The notes: generated by a model from the letters alone, not told the origin. Positions 34,977 to 44,370 are shown, numbered from the stretch's first letter. The stretch: DNA of 64,000 nt from Acetatifactor sp. (GCA_024693365.1 JAILLF010000009.1:58478-122477), one strand, 5' to 3'. Numbers and translations: made by a program.

Positions 34977-36045
34977 AAATCTAAATGGCTTTAAACTGAA
35001 TCTTGGGCAGCTGACCATTCCGATCATTGCCATTTGTCTGCTGATCATCTTCAATGTGTTCCGGGATCCTGGATTTTTCGCAATCGAGATCACGCACAAT
35101 AATGATGGTAATGCCGTACTTGCGGGAAATCTGATCAGTATCATCAACGGTGCCAGTGAACTTGCAATCCTTGCCATGGGCATGACGCTGGTAACGGCAG
35201 CCTGCGGAGGACAGGACATCAGCGTGGGCGCGGCTGCGGCCATTGCAGGCAGTGCCTTTGTAAAAATCTTAAAATCGACAGAATCCATTAATGGCGGAAC
35301 GGTTCTCTTTGCATTCCTGTTTGCGTGCATCGTGGCGATGTTGTTTGGTACTTTCAATGGTACGCTGGTCGCGGTGTTCAAAATCCAGCCGATGATCGCG
35401 ACGCTGATATTGTATACCTGCGGACGATCCATCGCGTATTGGATCAACGGCGGTGCAACGCCTACCGTAAGCAGCCCGATCATAAATGCGATCGGAAGCT
35501 TTATTCCGGGCATTCCCGTGCCGACGCCAGTGTTGATCGTCATTACGGTTGCAGTCATATTCAAGCTGGTATTCCACTTCACTTCCCTGGAACTCCTGAC
35601 CCAATCCGTTGGCATTAACGGAAGTGCGGCCCGACTGAACGGAATCAATGCAACGTTCATTAAGCTGTTGTCCTTTATCATTCTTGGCGCGTGCGTGGCG
35701 GTTGCCGGTTGTATCGGCGTGAGCCGCCTGGGACTGATCAACCATGAGACGCTTCTCATCGACGTTGAAATGGATGCCATTTTGGCAGTTGCCATCGGCG
35801 GCAATAATCTCGGAGGCGGAAAGTTTAAGATTAGCGGAAGCATCATCGGTGCATACGTAATTCAGATGTTGACCATCACCCTTTACGCAATGAAGGTGTC
35901 TTCCACGGACGTAAAGGCATATAAAGCGATCGTCATCGTTCTTTTGGTAGTGATCGGATCACCCGTGATCAAGGCCCGTTTTGCAAAGCTTTTGTCGCGC
36001 ATCCGGAGTGACAGGCAGAAAGTATCAACGAAAGGAGCGGAATAA
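34966..36045 (+). CDS. sugar ABC transporter permease, YtfT type
   Basis: A 359-residue inner membrane permease of the BPD_transp_2 family, with about nine or ten helices and the family motif GGQDISVGAAAAIAGSAF. It pairs with the following permease as YtfT does with YjfF in the galactofuranose system; most ribose systems use one permease twice, so two different permeases favour the Ytf type. ATG 34966 has GAGGGGAAG upstream and overlaps the ATPase gene. Confidence 0.93.
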   Translation: MKNKNLNGFKLNLGQLTIPIIAICLLIIFNVFRDPGFFAIEITHNNDGNAVLAGNLISIINGASELAILAMGMTLVTAACGGQDISVGAAAAIAGSAFVKILKSTESINGGTVLFAFLFACIVAMLFGTFNGTLVAVFKIQPMIATLILYTCGRSIAYWINGGATPTVSSPIINAIGSFIPGIPVPTPVLIVITVAVIFKLVFHFTSLELLTQSVGINGSAARLNGINATFIKLLSFIILGACVAVAGCIGVSRLGLINHETLLIDVEMDAILAVAIGGNNLGGGKFKISGSIIGAYVIQMLTITLYAMKVSSTDVKAYKAIVIVLLVVIGSPVIKARFAKLLSRIRSDRQKVSTKGAE

Positions 36046-36047
36046 TC

Positions 36048-37079
36048 ATGAATCAAAAAATAGGCGTTCGCAGAGAGCCGCTTACGGATACTCAGCTCCT
36101 TATGACGATTACGATCTTTATCTTCTTTGGCATGTATTTGCTTGCGATGCTTTTGCTTGGAGGAGGCTTCCTTCGGGCGCAGCAGGTATTTGACATGTTG
36201 AATGACAATGCCAGCCTGATCATTGTATCCTGCGGTCTGACCATTGTCATGATCGGAGGAGGAATCGACATCAGCGTTGGCGCAGTGACTTCCCTTGTGG
36301 TCATGAGCTGCGTATTGTATTTAAATGGCGGCGGAAACATTTTTGTATCGATTCTGCTCGCATTGGGCATTGGACTTGCATTTGGCCTTGTACATGGCTT
36401 CCTGATCAGTTATTTGGAGATACAGCCATTCATTGTAACGCTGGCGGGAATGTTCTTTGCGAGAGGCATGACGACGATCCTTTCGGTAAATCCCCAGAAA
36501 GTGGCACATGAAGGCTTTGCCAAACTTCGCGACGTAAAGATTGAGATTTCTTGGCTTGGTTACGTGGCAAACAATGGCAACGTCGTTCCTGCGCGCATGG
36601 AGCTTGGCGTGGTTGTTGCACTTGTATGTCTGGTTCTTATCTTCATCCTGCTGAAATTCATAAAGCTTGGCCGTGCCTTTTATGCCATCGGCGGAAATCA
36701 GCAGAGCGCACTGATGCTTGGCATTAACGTAAAGAGAACCCGCTTTATCAGCTACGTAATCAGTGGACTCTTAAGCGGTATTTCGGGATATGTTTTCATG
36801 ATGCATACCGGAGCCGGAAACGCAACGAATGCGGCAGGCATGGAAATGAATGCCATTGCTTCTTCCATCATTGGCGGTACGCTTTTGACCGGCGGCGTGG
36901 GCAACGTGGCAGGTACCTTCTTTGGAACGATGACGCTGACCACCATCAAGAAGATCGTGGTTTCCAGCGGACTGAAGGAGCCCTGGTGGCAAAGCATTAC
37001 GACCGGCGGCATGTTATGCTTCTTTATCCTGTTGCAGAGTGTTGTTCTTGGACAGCGGGCAAAGAGAAAAAAATCATAA
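36048..37079 (+). CDS. sugar ABC transporter permease, YjfF type
   Basis: A 343-residue permease homologous to the preceding one, with the motif GGGIDISVGAVTSLV and about nine membrane helices. It starts two bases after the upstream stop with AAAGGAGCGG in front. It completes the transporter made of the binding protein, the double ATPase and the two permeases. A strong terminator follows. Confidence 0.93.
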   Translation: MNQKIGVRREPLTDTQLLMTITIFIFFGMYLLAMLLLGGGFLRAQQVFDMLNDNASLIIVSCGLTIVMIGGGIDISVGAVTSLVVMSCVLYLNGGGNIFVSILLALGIGLAFGLVHGFLISYLEIQPFIVTLAGMFFARGMTTILSVNPQKVAHEGFAKLRDVKIEISWLGYVANNGNVVPARMELGVVVALVCLVLIFILLKFIKLGRAFYAIGGNQQSALMLGINVKRTRFISYVISGLLSGISGYVFMMHTGAGNATNAAGMEMNAIASSIIGGTLLTGGVGNVAGTFFGTMTLTTIKKIVVSSGLKEPWWQSITTGGMLCFFILLQSVVLGQRAKRKKS

Positions 37080-37096
37080 GGTTTGGATAAAGACGG

Positions 37097-37137
37097 AACG
37101 CCCTCGCGAGAAACTTTTATTGCGAGGGCGTTTTTTG
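37097..37137 (+). terminator. terminator of the sugar transporter operon
   Basis: AACGCCCTCGC pairs perfectly with GCGAGGGCGTT around a 14-base loop, followed by a T-run. Confidence 0.9.
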
Positions 37138-37181
37138 TTTCCTTTAGGAAGATAAGTATGTTATAATCGTAATAAGTTATT

Positions 37182-38320
37182 TTGAATATTGTCGCGGGAA
37201 ACAAAGCACATTGCGACGACATGCTTCAGACGATTGGCCATCCTTTTGTTCCGGACTCGCCATATGAAGCATATTTCCCGAAAGATAAGAATTTTGAGGA
37301 CTTTTGTTATCGAAGCGCCTTTCTGGGCCAGCCGCTGCATACCTATGTCCGCCTGCCCCAGATGGGTCTTTGGCTGAACATGTTTTTGATTCCCTTAGAG
37401 TCGGATCAGGAGAATGTTGGATATTGTGCCTATACGTACGACGTGACGCTGGAAGCGGATTCTGAGCAGAGGGCAAGCCTATCGGCTGAGACGTCGTCGG
37501 CCGTATTAAAAACCTGCATTAAACTGCGCGGCTCTGACAATATCCGGAAAGCTTTTTACGACGTCATTGAGGACATTCGTCAGATTTGTGATTCTGATCT
37601 CTGTTGCATTCTGCTCACAAATTCTGAAGAACACACTTGTTTCAATCTATGTGAGGCGATCAAACCGGGCAGTGACTTGCTTTCGATGGATGCTTATCTG
37701 ACCGATGCTTTCTATGCCATTACCCAGACCTGGGAGACCGCCATTGGCGACAGCACCTGCATTATTATAAAGGATCAGCAAGACATGGAATGGCTGAAAT
37801 CCGTTAATCCCACGTGGCATGCATCTCTTTCAGCAGCCGGCGTCAGCAGCATCGTTTTGTTCCCGCTAAAATATAACGGCAGCACGTTGGGATACATGTG
37901 GGCAACCAATTTCAACGTGGGCGACACGGTAAAGATCAAGGAGACCTTGGAACTGACGACATTCTTTATCGCATCTGAGATTGCTAATTATCAGTTATTG
38001 CAAAGACTCGAGGTCCTCAGCTCCGTGGACGTGTTGACGGGAGTGAAAAACCGCAATAAAATGAATGCGTTTGTGGATGACGTCATCAGCGGAAAGGTTG
38101 AAGTGAAATATCCGTATGCAGTTGTTTTTGCGGATTTAAATGGCCTGAAACAAGTAAATGACGAGAATGGTCACGGTGCAGGCGATTAAATCTTGAAAAA
38201 GGCCGCGGAGATTCTGTGTGCAACCTTCCCGGACGGCGACGTATACCGTGCGGGCGGTGACGAATTCATGGTCATTGTCATGGGCATGGATGAAGAGATG
38301 GTGGAAGAGAGGCGTAAGCG
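37182..38320 (+). pseudogene. diguanylate cyclase pseudogene, internal stop and both ends lost
   Basis: The frame encodes an N-terminal sensor region of about 270 residues and then a GGDEF domain. The domain is interrupted at 38187 by TAA directly after GHGAGD; the same frame continues with ILKKAAEIL and reaches YRAGGDEFMV. Relatives have a Gln at this place, so CAA to TAA would explain it. The frame then loses homology near MVEER, where a terminator hairpin begins, so the last part of the domain is missing. At the front there is no ATG and no ribosome binding site; only a TTG follows an upstream stop. Without readthrough no cyclase can be made. Confidence 0.82.
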
Positions 38321-38353
38321 TCCGACGAATGCAAGTCATTCGTCGGATTTTTA
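38321..38353 (+). terminator. terminator replacing the end of the GGDEF pseudogene
   Basis: TCCGACGAATG-CAAGT-CATTCGTCGGA is a perfect hairpin followed by five T. A second hairpin, TTGGAAAA-GCAA-TTTTCCAA, lies at 38359-38378. Nothing else is seen in the stretch up to the next gene. Confidence 0.85.
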
Positions 38354-38512
38354 TGCGGTTGGAAAAGCAATTTTCCAAGATAATCTTATGTTTTTAAGAA
38401 CCTTCCAAAGTTTTTGTCGTTTATATGGATAAGTGCAGAACAAATTAAGTTTTGTATCCCTTATGACAAGTAGGGAAGGACTTAATGAATAATAAAGTGG
38501 AGGAAAACCAGA

Positions 38513-39352
38513 ATGAAGAATTTAAAATTTACGTTGATTTGTGCATTGATTACATTGACGATCGCAGGTTGCGGATCTGCAAGGATGGAAAATCCCTCTG
38601 ATCAGCCTGGAACCAGGCAGGAAGAGCCGTCAGCGACGGAGGAACCAGAGGTAAGAAGGGAAGAGCCGTCAGCAACGCAGGAGCCGGAGCTCGCTTCAAC
38701 ATATGTAGATTACAGGGTTCTGGCAATCCAGTCATCCAGATATGAGCAGAATGCGCCGAAGGATTACGTCATTACCAGCATGTCGGAATTTGAAAGCTTT
38801 CAAGAACGTTATCCGGAGATTTGCGGCGGAAAGGATTTTATGGAAACGTTCCATACGGAAATAAAGGGGTATTTCATTGATAATACCCTTGTTTGCCACA
38901 TGGAAACCGTTGGCAGTGGCAGCATCGTATTTGAGATCACCGGTGTTTCCTTTGATGAAAATAACGCGGCATCCATCGAGTTTAACCGGATTGATCCGAG
39001 CGGGGCCGGAACCTGTGACATGGCGACCTGGTTTATGTTTGCCGAAATACCCAATGGCGGTGTGCAAGAAGCAGAAGGTCTGTCAGCGCAAGACATTGAA
39101 GACATGAGCGTAGTAGACGAAGCAATGATTGGGGTTTTGAGAACAGAAGAGTTCATTAATGCGTCGGTCGCAGATCGCAAAAACATGGCGGAAGAAATGC
39201 TAAAAGAGCTTGAGGAGCAAGGTCTGATTTGTAACGTATATTTTGACGAAGAGGACATGTTTTCGTTCCAGTATAAGTGTGGCGTGCTTGGAGGAGCGGA
39301 TATCCTGCTTGACAGTGAAAGATATTATGTCGGGGGCGAGCCAATTAATTGA
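38513..39352 (+). CDS. lipoprotein with duplicated REEPSAT linker
   Basis: A 279-residue exported lipoprotein with lipobox IAGC (Cys20). Residues 33-62 hold two copies of a 14-residue unit with the core EEPSAT, forming a Pro/Glu-rich spacer. The globular part (about 65-279) contains no recognised domain; YVITSMSEFESFQERYPEI and a pair of Cys residues are the most distinctive parts. GTGGAGG precedes the ATG. The function is unknown. Confidence 0.7.
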   Translation: MKNLKFTLICALITLTIAGCGSARMENPSDQPGTRQEEPSATEEPEVRREEPSATQEPELASTYVDYRVLAIQSSRYEQNAPKDYVITSMSEFESFQERYPEICGGKDFMETFHTEIKGYFIDNTLVCHMETVGSGSIVFEITGVSFDENNAASIEFNRIDPSGAGTCDMATWFMFAEIPNGGVQEAEGLSAQDIEDMSVVDEAMIGVLRTEEFINASVADRKNMAEEMLKELEEQGLICNVYFDEEDMFSFQYKCGVLGGADILLDSERYYVGGEPIN

Positions 39353-39498
39353 TGCCGAAGAACGTCGATGACATAGAAAGAAAATGGTTAAGAGAGGGAC
39401 AATGATCGGAAACAGACGAATGGGGGGTGACGTGGAGGCGTTCCTTGATATATAATGGAGAGGATGATTCCAGCTAAATGGCAAAGGGGAGGCCTCAA

Positions 39499-40110
39499 AT
39501 GAAGAAGATATTATTTCTTGTAGTATTCATAGCACTGTTTGTGGGATTAATGTCCATGATCCCCAAATTGGCAAAGCCCACGATCAAAACCGTGACAGGA
39601 GTTCCGGCACCATCCATGACCCAGACCGTTGGAGAGGAAGTCCTCGAAATAAACGGCATGAAGGTAAGAATCGAAAAGAAATACGAATACGAAGCCACCG
39701 GCATTGCTCAAATGGTAAAGAATTATACGGGCAACGGTTTTCAGGATCAGGTTGCGCCCATGGACATAGGCCTTCTTTGGGGCAGCGCGGCGCAATATAA
39801 TGATAAGCTCACGTATGATTGGTTTTTTGAGGGCAGAAACGTTTTGTATACTGTTTACTCGAAGGAGGATCTGGATTACGTTGATTATGACCAGGTGGTC
39901 AAAGAGACTATTTTTGGACGTCTGATCCCCAAGGATGATTTCGTACGGTCGGAGATCAAAAAGATTAAGATGAATCAATACGTTAAGATCAAGGGGTACC
40001 TGGTAAACGCATATTTTCCGGCGGAGGCGAATGCCGGAATCTCGGGATTCATGACGGACGTTGAGGATTGCAACGTAATCTACGTAACCGGCATTGAATG
40101 GCTGAAATAA
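39499..40110 (+). CDS. membrane-anchored protein of unknown function
   Basis: A 203-residue protein with an N-terminal membrane helix (about 3-22) and an exported domain of about 175 residues. GGGGAGG before ATG 39499 fixes the start. The ending (FMTDVEDCNVIYVTGIEWL) and the preceding YVKIKGYLVNAYF suggest a small OB-like beta fold, but this cannot be confirmed. It is 27 bases before the response regulator gene and may be cotranscribed with it. Confidence 0.65.
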   Translation: MKKILFLVVFIALFVGLMSMIPKLAKPTIKTVTGVPAPSMTQTVGEEVLEINGMKVRIEKKYEYEATGIAQMVKNYTGNGFQDQVAPMDIGLLWGSAAQYNDKLTYDWFFEGRNVLYTVYSKEDLDYVDYDQVVKETIFGRLIPKDDFVRSEIKKIKMNQYVKIKGYLVNAYFPAEANAGISGFMTDVEDCNVIYVTGIEWLK

Positions 40111-40137
40111 CTAGAAGTAAATGGGGGGCTAACCAAA

Positions 40138-40803
40138 GTGATACTTGTGATCGAAGATGACGTCATGATCAATAACCTTCTTTGTAAGGTGCTTTCCGAT
40201 AACGGTTTTGAGACGGACAGCGCATTTGACGGAGAGGCGGGGCTTTCAAAGGCCATGGATAAGGATTTTGAGCTGATCCTGTTAGACTTAATGCTGCCAA
40301 AGAAAAATGGAGAGGACGTACTTGCGGAGCTGAGGAAGGTAAAAAACACGCCGGCCATTGTTTTGTCAGCCAAGAATGAAGTGGTGAACCGGGTTGAGCT
40401 TCTCCGGCTTGGCGCGGACGATTACGTCAGCAAGCCGTTTGACGTGGATGAGGTGATCTTAAGGATCGGAGCAGTATTGAGGCGGACGGGAGACGTTAAG
40501 ATGGCCACGGAGCTGAAATATAAGGACATGCGGCTTGACAAGGAGTCGAAACGGGTTTTTCTCGGTGAAAGCGAGCTCCCCTGCACCACCATGGAGTACA
40601 GCATTCTTGAGCTTATGCTAAGCAATCCGAATAAGGTCTTTTCCAAGCGAAACCTTTTTGAGAGCATCACGGGTGATGAGTACTTAAGTGAAGACAATAC
40701 CATGAACGTTCACGTGAGTAATCTGCGCAAAAAGATAGCGAAAATAACGGATGAACCGTATATTGACACGGTATACGGGATGGGATACCGCCTTTCTAAA
40801 TAA
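40138..40803 (+). CDS. OmpR-family response regulator
   Basis: A 221-residue regulator. The receiver domain (1-115) has the acidic pair in IEDDV, phospho-acceptor Asp in LILLDLMLPKKNG (about 51) and Lys in YVSKPFDVDE. A winged-helix output domain (about 125-221) ends DTVYGMGYRLSK. Start is GTG 40138 behind GGGGGG. It is separated by a terminator from the ABC/kinase genes that follow, which most likely include its cognate kinase (42587). Such sets regulate export of membrane-active peptides. The stop codon lies in the terminator loop. Confidence 0.94.
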   Translation: MILVIEDDVMINNLLCKVLSDNGFETDSAFDGEAGLSKAMDKDFELILLDLMLPKKNGEDVLAELRKVKNTPAIVLSAKNEVVNRVELLRLGADDYVSKPFDVDEVILRIGAVLRRTGDVKMATELKYKDMRLDKESKRVFLGESELPCTTMEYSILELMLSNPNKVFSKRNLFESITGDEYLSEDNTMNVHVSNLRKKIAKITDEPYIDTVYGMGYRLSK

Positions 40804-40815
40804 AGGCGGTTTTTC
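40787..40815 (+). terminator. terminator after the response regulator gene
   Basis: ACCGCCTTT-CTAAAT-AAAGGCGGT followed by TTTTT. The last codons and the stop of the regulator gene form the left arm and the loop. Confidence 0.9.
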
Positions 40816-40832
40816 GCGTCTTTGGAAGTTTA

Positions 40833-40858
40833 CAATCTTTAGTTTTTCTTTAAGATTG
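40833..40858. promoter_or_regulatory. inverted repeat upstream of the ABC/kinase operon
   Basis: CAATCTT and AAGATTG are separated by 12 bases and lie about 65 bases before the ABC gene. The position suits a binding site of the neighbouring response regulator; this is inference. Confidence 0.35.
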
Positions 40859-40922
40859 GTGAATAATTTATTTAATCTCATATTTTATGATTGCATTATC
40901 AAAACGAAAGGAACTTACGAAT

Positions 40923-41846
40923 ATGAGTGAAATCATTCTTGAAACCAGAAATCTGACAAAGCGTTATAAAAACGCGGTGGCATTGGATAACGTGAGCATC
41001 ACCTTAAAGAAAAACCATATCTATGGCTTCATCGGCGAAAACGGCGCAGGAAAAAGTACGTTCATGAAAGTGATCTCAGGACTGATCCTTCCGACGGCCG
41101 GTGAGTATACGCTGATGGGAGAGCCTTCAGGAAACGCTCTTGACAGAAAACGCAAACTCGTCGGTACCATGATCGAGGAGCCTTACCTCTATCCCAAGTA
41201 TACGGTCAGACAAAACGTCGAGCTGCAAAGGATTCTGGTGGGCAATCCGGATAAGACGGCGACGGACAGAGTGATCGAACTGGTAGGACTGGAAGATAAC
41301 AAAAGCAAAAAGGCGAAAAAGCTATCCATGGGCATGAAACAGAGACTGGGTCTTGCCATGGCGATGGTCGGCAACCCGCAGTTCCTTATTCTGGATGAGC
41401 CGATCAACGGTCTGGATCCCAAGAACATCGTGACGCTCAGGAACATGTTGAAGCAGATCAATCAGGAAAAGGAATGCACGATCTTTGTATCCAGCCACAT
41501 CCTGAGCGAACTGTATCTTTTGGCAACGGATTTCATCTTTATCCATAAGGGCAGGATCATTGAGACGGTCACGCACGAGGAACTGGAGGAGAAGTGCAGT
41601 CAGTATATTCAGTTAAAGGATAATAACGTTCCGGAGACGGTGACGATACTGGAAAAGCATTTTCCAGACGTGGCGTATAAGGTTGAGGCCGGAGACGTGA
41701 TCAAGATCTATGGTAAGCCTGAAATGAAGGCAGAGCTTGCAAGGCATCTGATGGAAGCCGGAATCATCGTATCAGAGCTTTCTGAAAAAGAACAGTCACT
41801 GGAAGAGTATTTTATGGCCATCACGGGAGGTAAGGCAAATGTTTAA
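40923..41846 (+). CDS. ABC transporter ATP-binding protein, BcrA/LanF type
   Basis: A 307-residue ATPase with Walker A GENGAGKST, signature LSMGMKQRLGLAMAM and Walker B FLILDEPINGLDP. LSMGM-QRLGLA is characteristic of the bacitracin- and lantibiotic-resistance exporters. The extra C-terminal 85 residues are also typical of that class. AAAGGAAC lies before ATG 40923. It overlaps the permease gene by eight bases. With the kinase and regulator nearby it probably protects against an envelope-active peptide. Confidence 0.93.
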   Translation: MSEIILETRNLTKRYKNAVALDNVSITLKKNHIYGFIGENGAGKSTFMKVISGLILPTAGEYTLMGEPSGNALDRKRKLVGTMIEEPYLYPKYTVRQNVELQRILVGNPDKTATDRVIELVGLEDNKSKKAKKLSMGMKQRLGLAMAMVGNPQFLILDEPINGLDPKNIVTLRNMLKQINQEKECTIFVSSHILSELYLLATDFIFIHKGRIIETVTHEELEEKCSQYIQLKDNNVPETVTILEKHFPDVAYKVEAGDVIKIYGKPEMKAELARHLMEAGIIVSELSEKEQSLEEYFMAITGGKANV

Positions 41847-42561
41847 TTTGATCAGAATAGAGAGTTTTAAGTTGAAAAGATTCACCCCATTTTATTATTC
41901 CCTGCTTTTTGTCGCAGTACTGATGTCACAAATGATTTGGAAGGGATTAAATCCGGATGCGGTGGCATATTGGGGATATTCCTGCATGCATGACGGTTTT
42001 GTGGAAGGAGTACAGGATTGTTCTTTGGCATTCCTGTTCGGTATGTTGATCGCGTGGTACGTAGGGGCTGATTTCTCGGAAAGAACTTTGCACAGGGCAC
42101 TTACGACCGGTACAAAGAGATGGATGATCATCGTGACAAAGATCATAGCAACAAGCATTTTGACGTTTATCATTCACCTGTTTGAGCTTCTGATTAACGT
42201 GATCGCATACGGAAAGGAATTTGGGTTCTCCTTTGAAGGATTCGGATCCAGGGATTTACTTTGGCTGGGTGTGGTCGCACTTCAGATGCTTGCCTATAAC
42301 GTATTTTTTGTTTTGATCTCAGTCATTTGCGGAAACATTTACTCAGCCCTTTTTGCATGCGTGGTGGTTTCCGCGATCTGCGGAAACGCCCTTAGGAACC
42401 TTTTCGTTGGTAACTATATTTATGAGCATTCCTTTTTCTGCTTCGCAAAAAGTTCTCAAAATTCGGATTTGATACCTTGCGCAATTTGTGCGATAATAGC
42501 TTTGATAATACTTGTTACGGCTACGATCGTAGTCTTTAACAAGCGTGACGTGGCAAACTAA
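41839..42561 (+). CDS. ABC transporter permease, ABC-2/LanG type
   Basis: A 240-residue permease with six hydrophobic segments and the early motif ADFSERTLHRALTTGTKR, which marks ABC-2 permeases of lantibiotic immunity type (F-x-x-RT). GGGAGGT precedes the ATG and the start overlaps the ATPase gene. It forms the membrane half of the exporter. Confidence 0.9.
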   Translation: MFNLIRIESFKLKRFTPFYYSLLFVAVLMSQMIWKGLNPDAVAYWGYSCMHDGFVEGVQDCSLAFLFGMLIAWYVGADFSERTLHRALTTGTKRWMIIVTKIIATSILTFIIHLFELLINVIAYGKEFGFSFEGFGSRDLLWLGVVALQMLAYNVFFVLISVICGNIYSALFACVVVSAICGNALRNLFVGNYIYEHSFFCFAKSSQNSDLIPCAICAIIALIILVTATIVVFNKRDVAN

Positions 42562-42586
42562 GACAAGAGGAAAAGGAGGATCAGTT

Positions 42587-43477
42587 ATGACGTACGTGGT
42601 GATAATTCTTACGGTGCTGGTTCTCCTTTTGTCTTTAAAAGTGATTCTTATAAAGCGCCAGATGAAACATGTCGTGCGTGGCATGAAAGACAATCCGGAC
42701 AAACGACAGCTGAGCGTGGATTTTATTGACGGTGATTTGCAGAAGATGATCATTGAAGTGAATCATCTGTATGAATATGTTTTGCAGATCAAGGCGGAAG
42801 GCAAGGAAGAGGAGAGCAAGATCAGGGAATCCATATCCATGATATCCCATGACATGAGAACGCCCCTTACCTCGATCATTGGTTATCTTCAGATCGCAAA
42901 GAGATCTGCGGATCAAAAGGAAATGACCGCCAACGTAGAGATCGCGCTTGAGAGGGCCAGATATCTAAACAAGCTGGTAAATGACTTCTTTGAGCTTTCC
43001 CTGATCGAGACGGATCAGGTTAATCTGGAATTGGAAAAAGTAAACCTCTGTGAGATCATTTGTGAGGAGATTCTTGCGGAGAGCGTGGAGATTGACGCGA
43101 AGGGAATAGAGCCAAAGTTTGATCAGGCGGAACAAAACGTCTACGTTCAGGCTGACCGCAAAAAGCTCTCGAGAATCATTCAAAATCTGATCTCCAATGC
43201 AGTCAAGTATTCTGACAGAAGACTGGAATTCCAGCTCGACCAGGAGGGCGATGGATGCGTACGGCTGCGGATCATTACGGATCCGGGCGATAAGATTGAC
43301 GCGAACCGGATCTTTGATCGTTTCGTCAAGGGAGATTCGGCGCGGTCGAATGGCGGCGCCGGCCTCGGACTATACATCTGCAAGCGTTTTGTTGAGATGA
43401 TGGGAGGCACCGTCAAGGCGGAGCAGGATGAGAATCGTTTTGTAATCACGTTAACCCTTCCGGCGCATGAAGCGTGA
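42587..43477 (+). CDS. sensor histidine kinase with a single N-terminal membrane helix
   Basis: A 296-residue kinase. One membrane helix covers residues 3-22, with almost no extracellular part, so sensing must occur within the membrane or through the transporter. The phospho-accepting His is in [18 protein letters not shown] (about 91), the N-box is in [12 protein letters not shown] and the G-box in [23 protein letters not shown] lies before ATG 42587, 26 bases after the permease gene. It is the likely partner of the regulator at 40138. Confidence 0.93.
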   Translation: MTYVVIILTVLVLLLSLKVILIKRQMKHVVRGMKDNPDKRQLSVDFIDGDLQKMIIEVNHLYEYVLQIKAEGKEEESKIRESISMISHDMRTPLTSIIGYLQIAKRSADQKEMTANVEIALERARYLNKLVNDFFELSLIETDQVNLELEKVNLCEIICEEILAESVEIDAKGIEPKFDQAEQNVYVQADRKKLSRIIQNLISNAVKYSDRRLEFQLDQEGDGCVRLRIITDPGDKIDANRIFDRFVKGDSARSNGGAGLGLYICKRFVEMMGGTVKAEQDENRFVITLTLPAHEA

Positions 43478-43490
43478 AAGGAGGATCACC

Positions 43491-43727
43491 ATGGCAGAAG
43501 CGGATGAGAAGCTAATTGAGGAGATCATGAAACATTTGGACAAAGAGGTGTCTGGCGGCAGCATGCGCATGAGCGTGGAGATGGACGAGTCGCAGGAGGA
43601 ATACGCAAAGGTTTCCCATAAGTGCTGCAAGGTTTATGGAAAGGATTCCACGCGCATGGTTGGAGAGCTGGACATGTACTCCGACTTGTATTTGAGTGAC
43701 ATGAAACAACGCGGGGAATTGGAGTGA
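43491..43727 (+). CDS. small acidic protein of unknown function
   Basis: A 78-residue protein with no signal sequence or membrane helix. It is rich in Glu, Asp and Met (SVEMDESQEEYAK) and has an adjacent Cys pair in KCCKVYGKD. AAGGAGG lies before ATG 43491, 14 bases after the kinase stop and four bases before the HAD gene, so it is firmly inside the operon. No family is recognised. Confidence 0.7.
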   Translation: MAEADEKLIEEIMKHLDKEVSGGSMRMSVEMDESQEEYAKVSHKCCKVYGKDSTRMVGELDMYSDLYLSDMKQRGELE

Positions 43728-43730
43728 TTT

Positions 43731-44336
43731 ATGAAGATTTACGTTGACTTTGATGATTGCCTGTGTGAAACGGCAAGACACTTTTCTGGGCTTGTTGCAG
43801 AACTTTTTGGGAAGAACGTACCATACGAGGATATAAGGTATTTCAATCTGCAAAAATCATTTTCCCTGACGGATGAGCAGTATGAGCATATGATGATCGA
43901 GGCGCACAAACCTGAGGTCCTTCTGTCTTATGAGGAGACCCCAGGTTCTTCTGCGGTTCTGAACGAGTGGATCGACATGGGACATGAGGTATCCGTGATC
44001 ACCGGACGCCCTAACAGCTCTTACGCCCCTTCCCGCGCGTGGCTTGACCGGCACGGCCTGGAACGGGTCAAGCTTTACTGCCTGAATAAGTACGGGCGGG
44101 ACGGGTTTATTCAAAAAAGCGATTTCAACCTTGAACTTGAGGATTTTTATAAAATGCATTTTGACTATGCCATAGAGGATTCGCCGTCGGCATTCCGTTT
44201 TTTTGAACATTGGCCGGAACTGAAGGTGCTGGTCTGTGACCGGCCGTGGAATCATGATTGTGAGCTCCCGGGAAAAACATACCTAAGGTGTACTGACTGG
44301 GAGATGATCAGGAACGTGGTGAAATCAGAAACGTAA
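43731..44336 (+). CDS. HAD-superfamily 5'-nucleotidase-like phosphatase
   Basis: A 201-residue enzyme with the HAD nucleophile motif DFDDCLCET (Asp7 and Asp9) at the N-terminus, the second motif VITGRP (Thr) and a later Lys followed by AIEDSP as the acidic motif. The layout matches the 5'(3')-deoxyribonucleotidase (NT5C) group, which dephosphorylates nucleoside monophosphates. GGAGTG lies before the ATG, four bases after the preceding stop. It is probably the last gene of the ABC/kinase operon; its link to that function is unclear. Confidence 0.85.
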   Translation: MKIYVDFDDCLCETARHFSGLVAELFGKNVPYEDIRYFNLQKSFSLTDEQYEHMMIEAHKPEVLLSYEETPGSSAVLNEWIDMGHEVSVITGRPNSSYAPSRAWLDRHGLERVKLYCLNKYGRDGFIQKSDFNLELEDFYKMHFDYAIEDSPSAFRFFEHWPELKVLVCDRPWNHDCELPGKTYLRCTDWEMIRNVVKSET

Positions 44337-44370
44337 GACATCGATTTAATGAAAGAAAAGGGATAGTATA

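Noticed and set aside
32395..37079. Ribose (Rbs) transporter
   Set aside because: The two distinct permeases and the YtfQ-class binding motifs fit the Ytf-type furanose systems better, though the sugar cannot be proved.
40923..43477. Lantibiotic biosynthesis cluster
   Set aside because: Only exporter and signalling genes are present; no LanB, LanC or LanM enzyme and no precursor peptide gene were found nearby.
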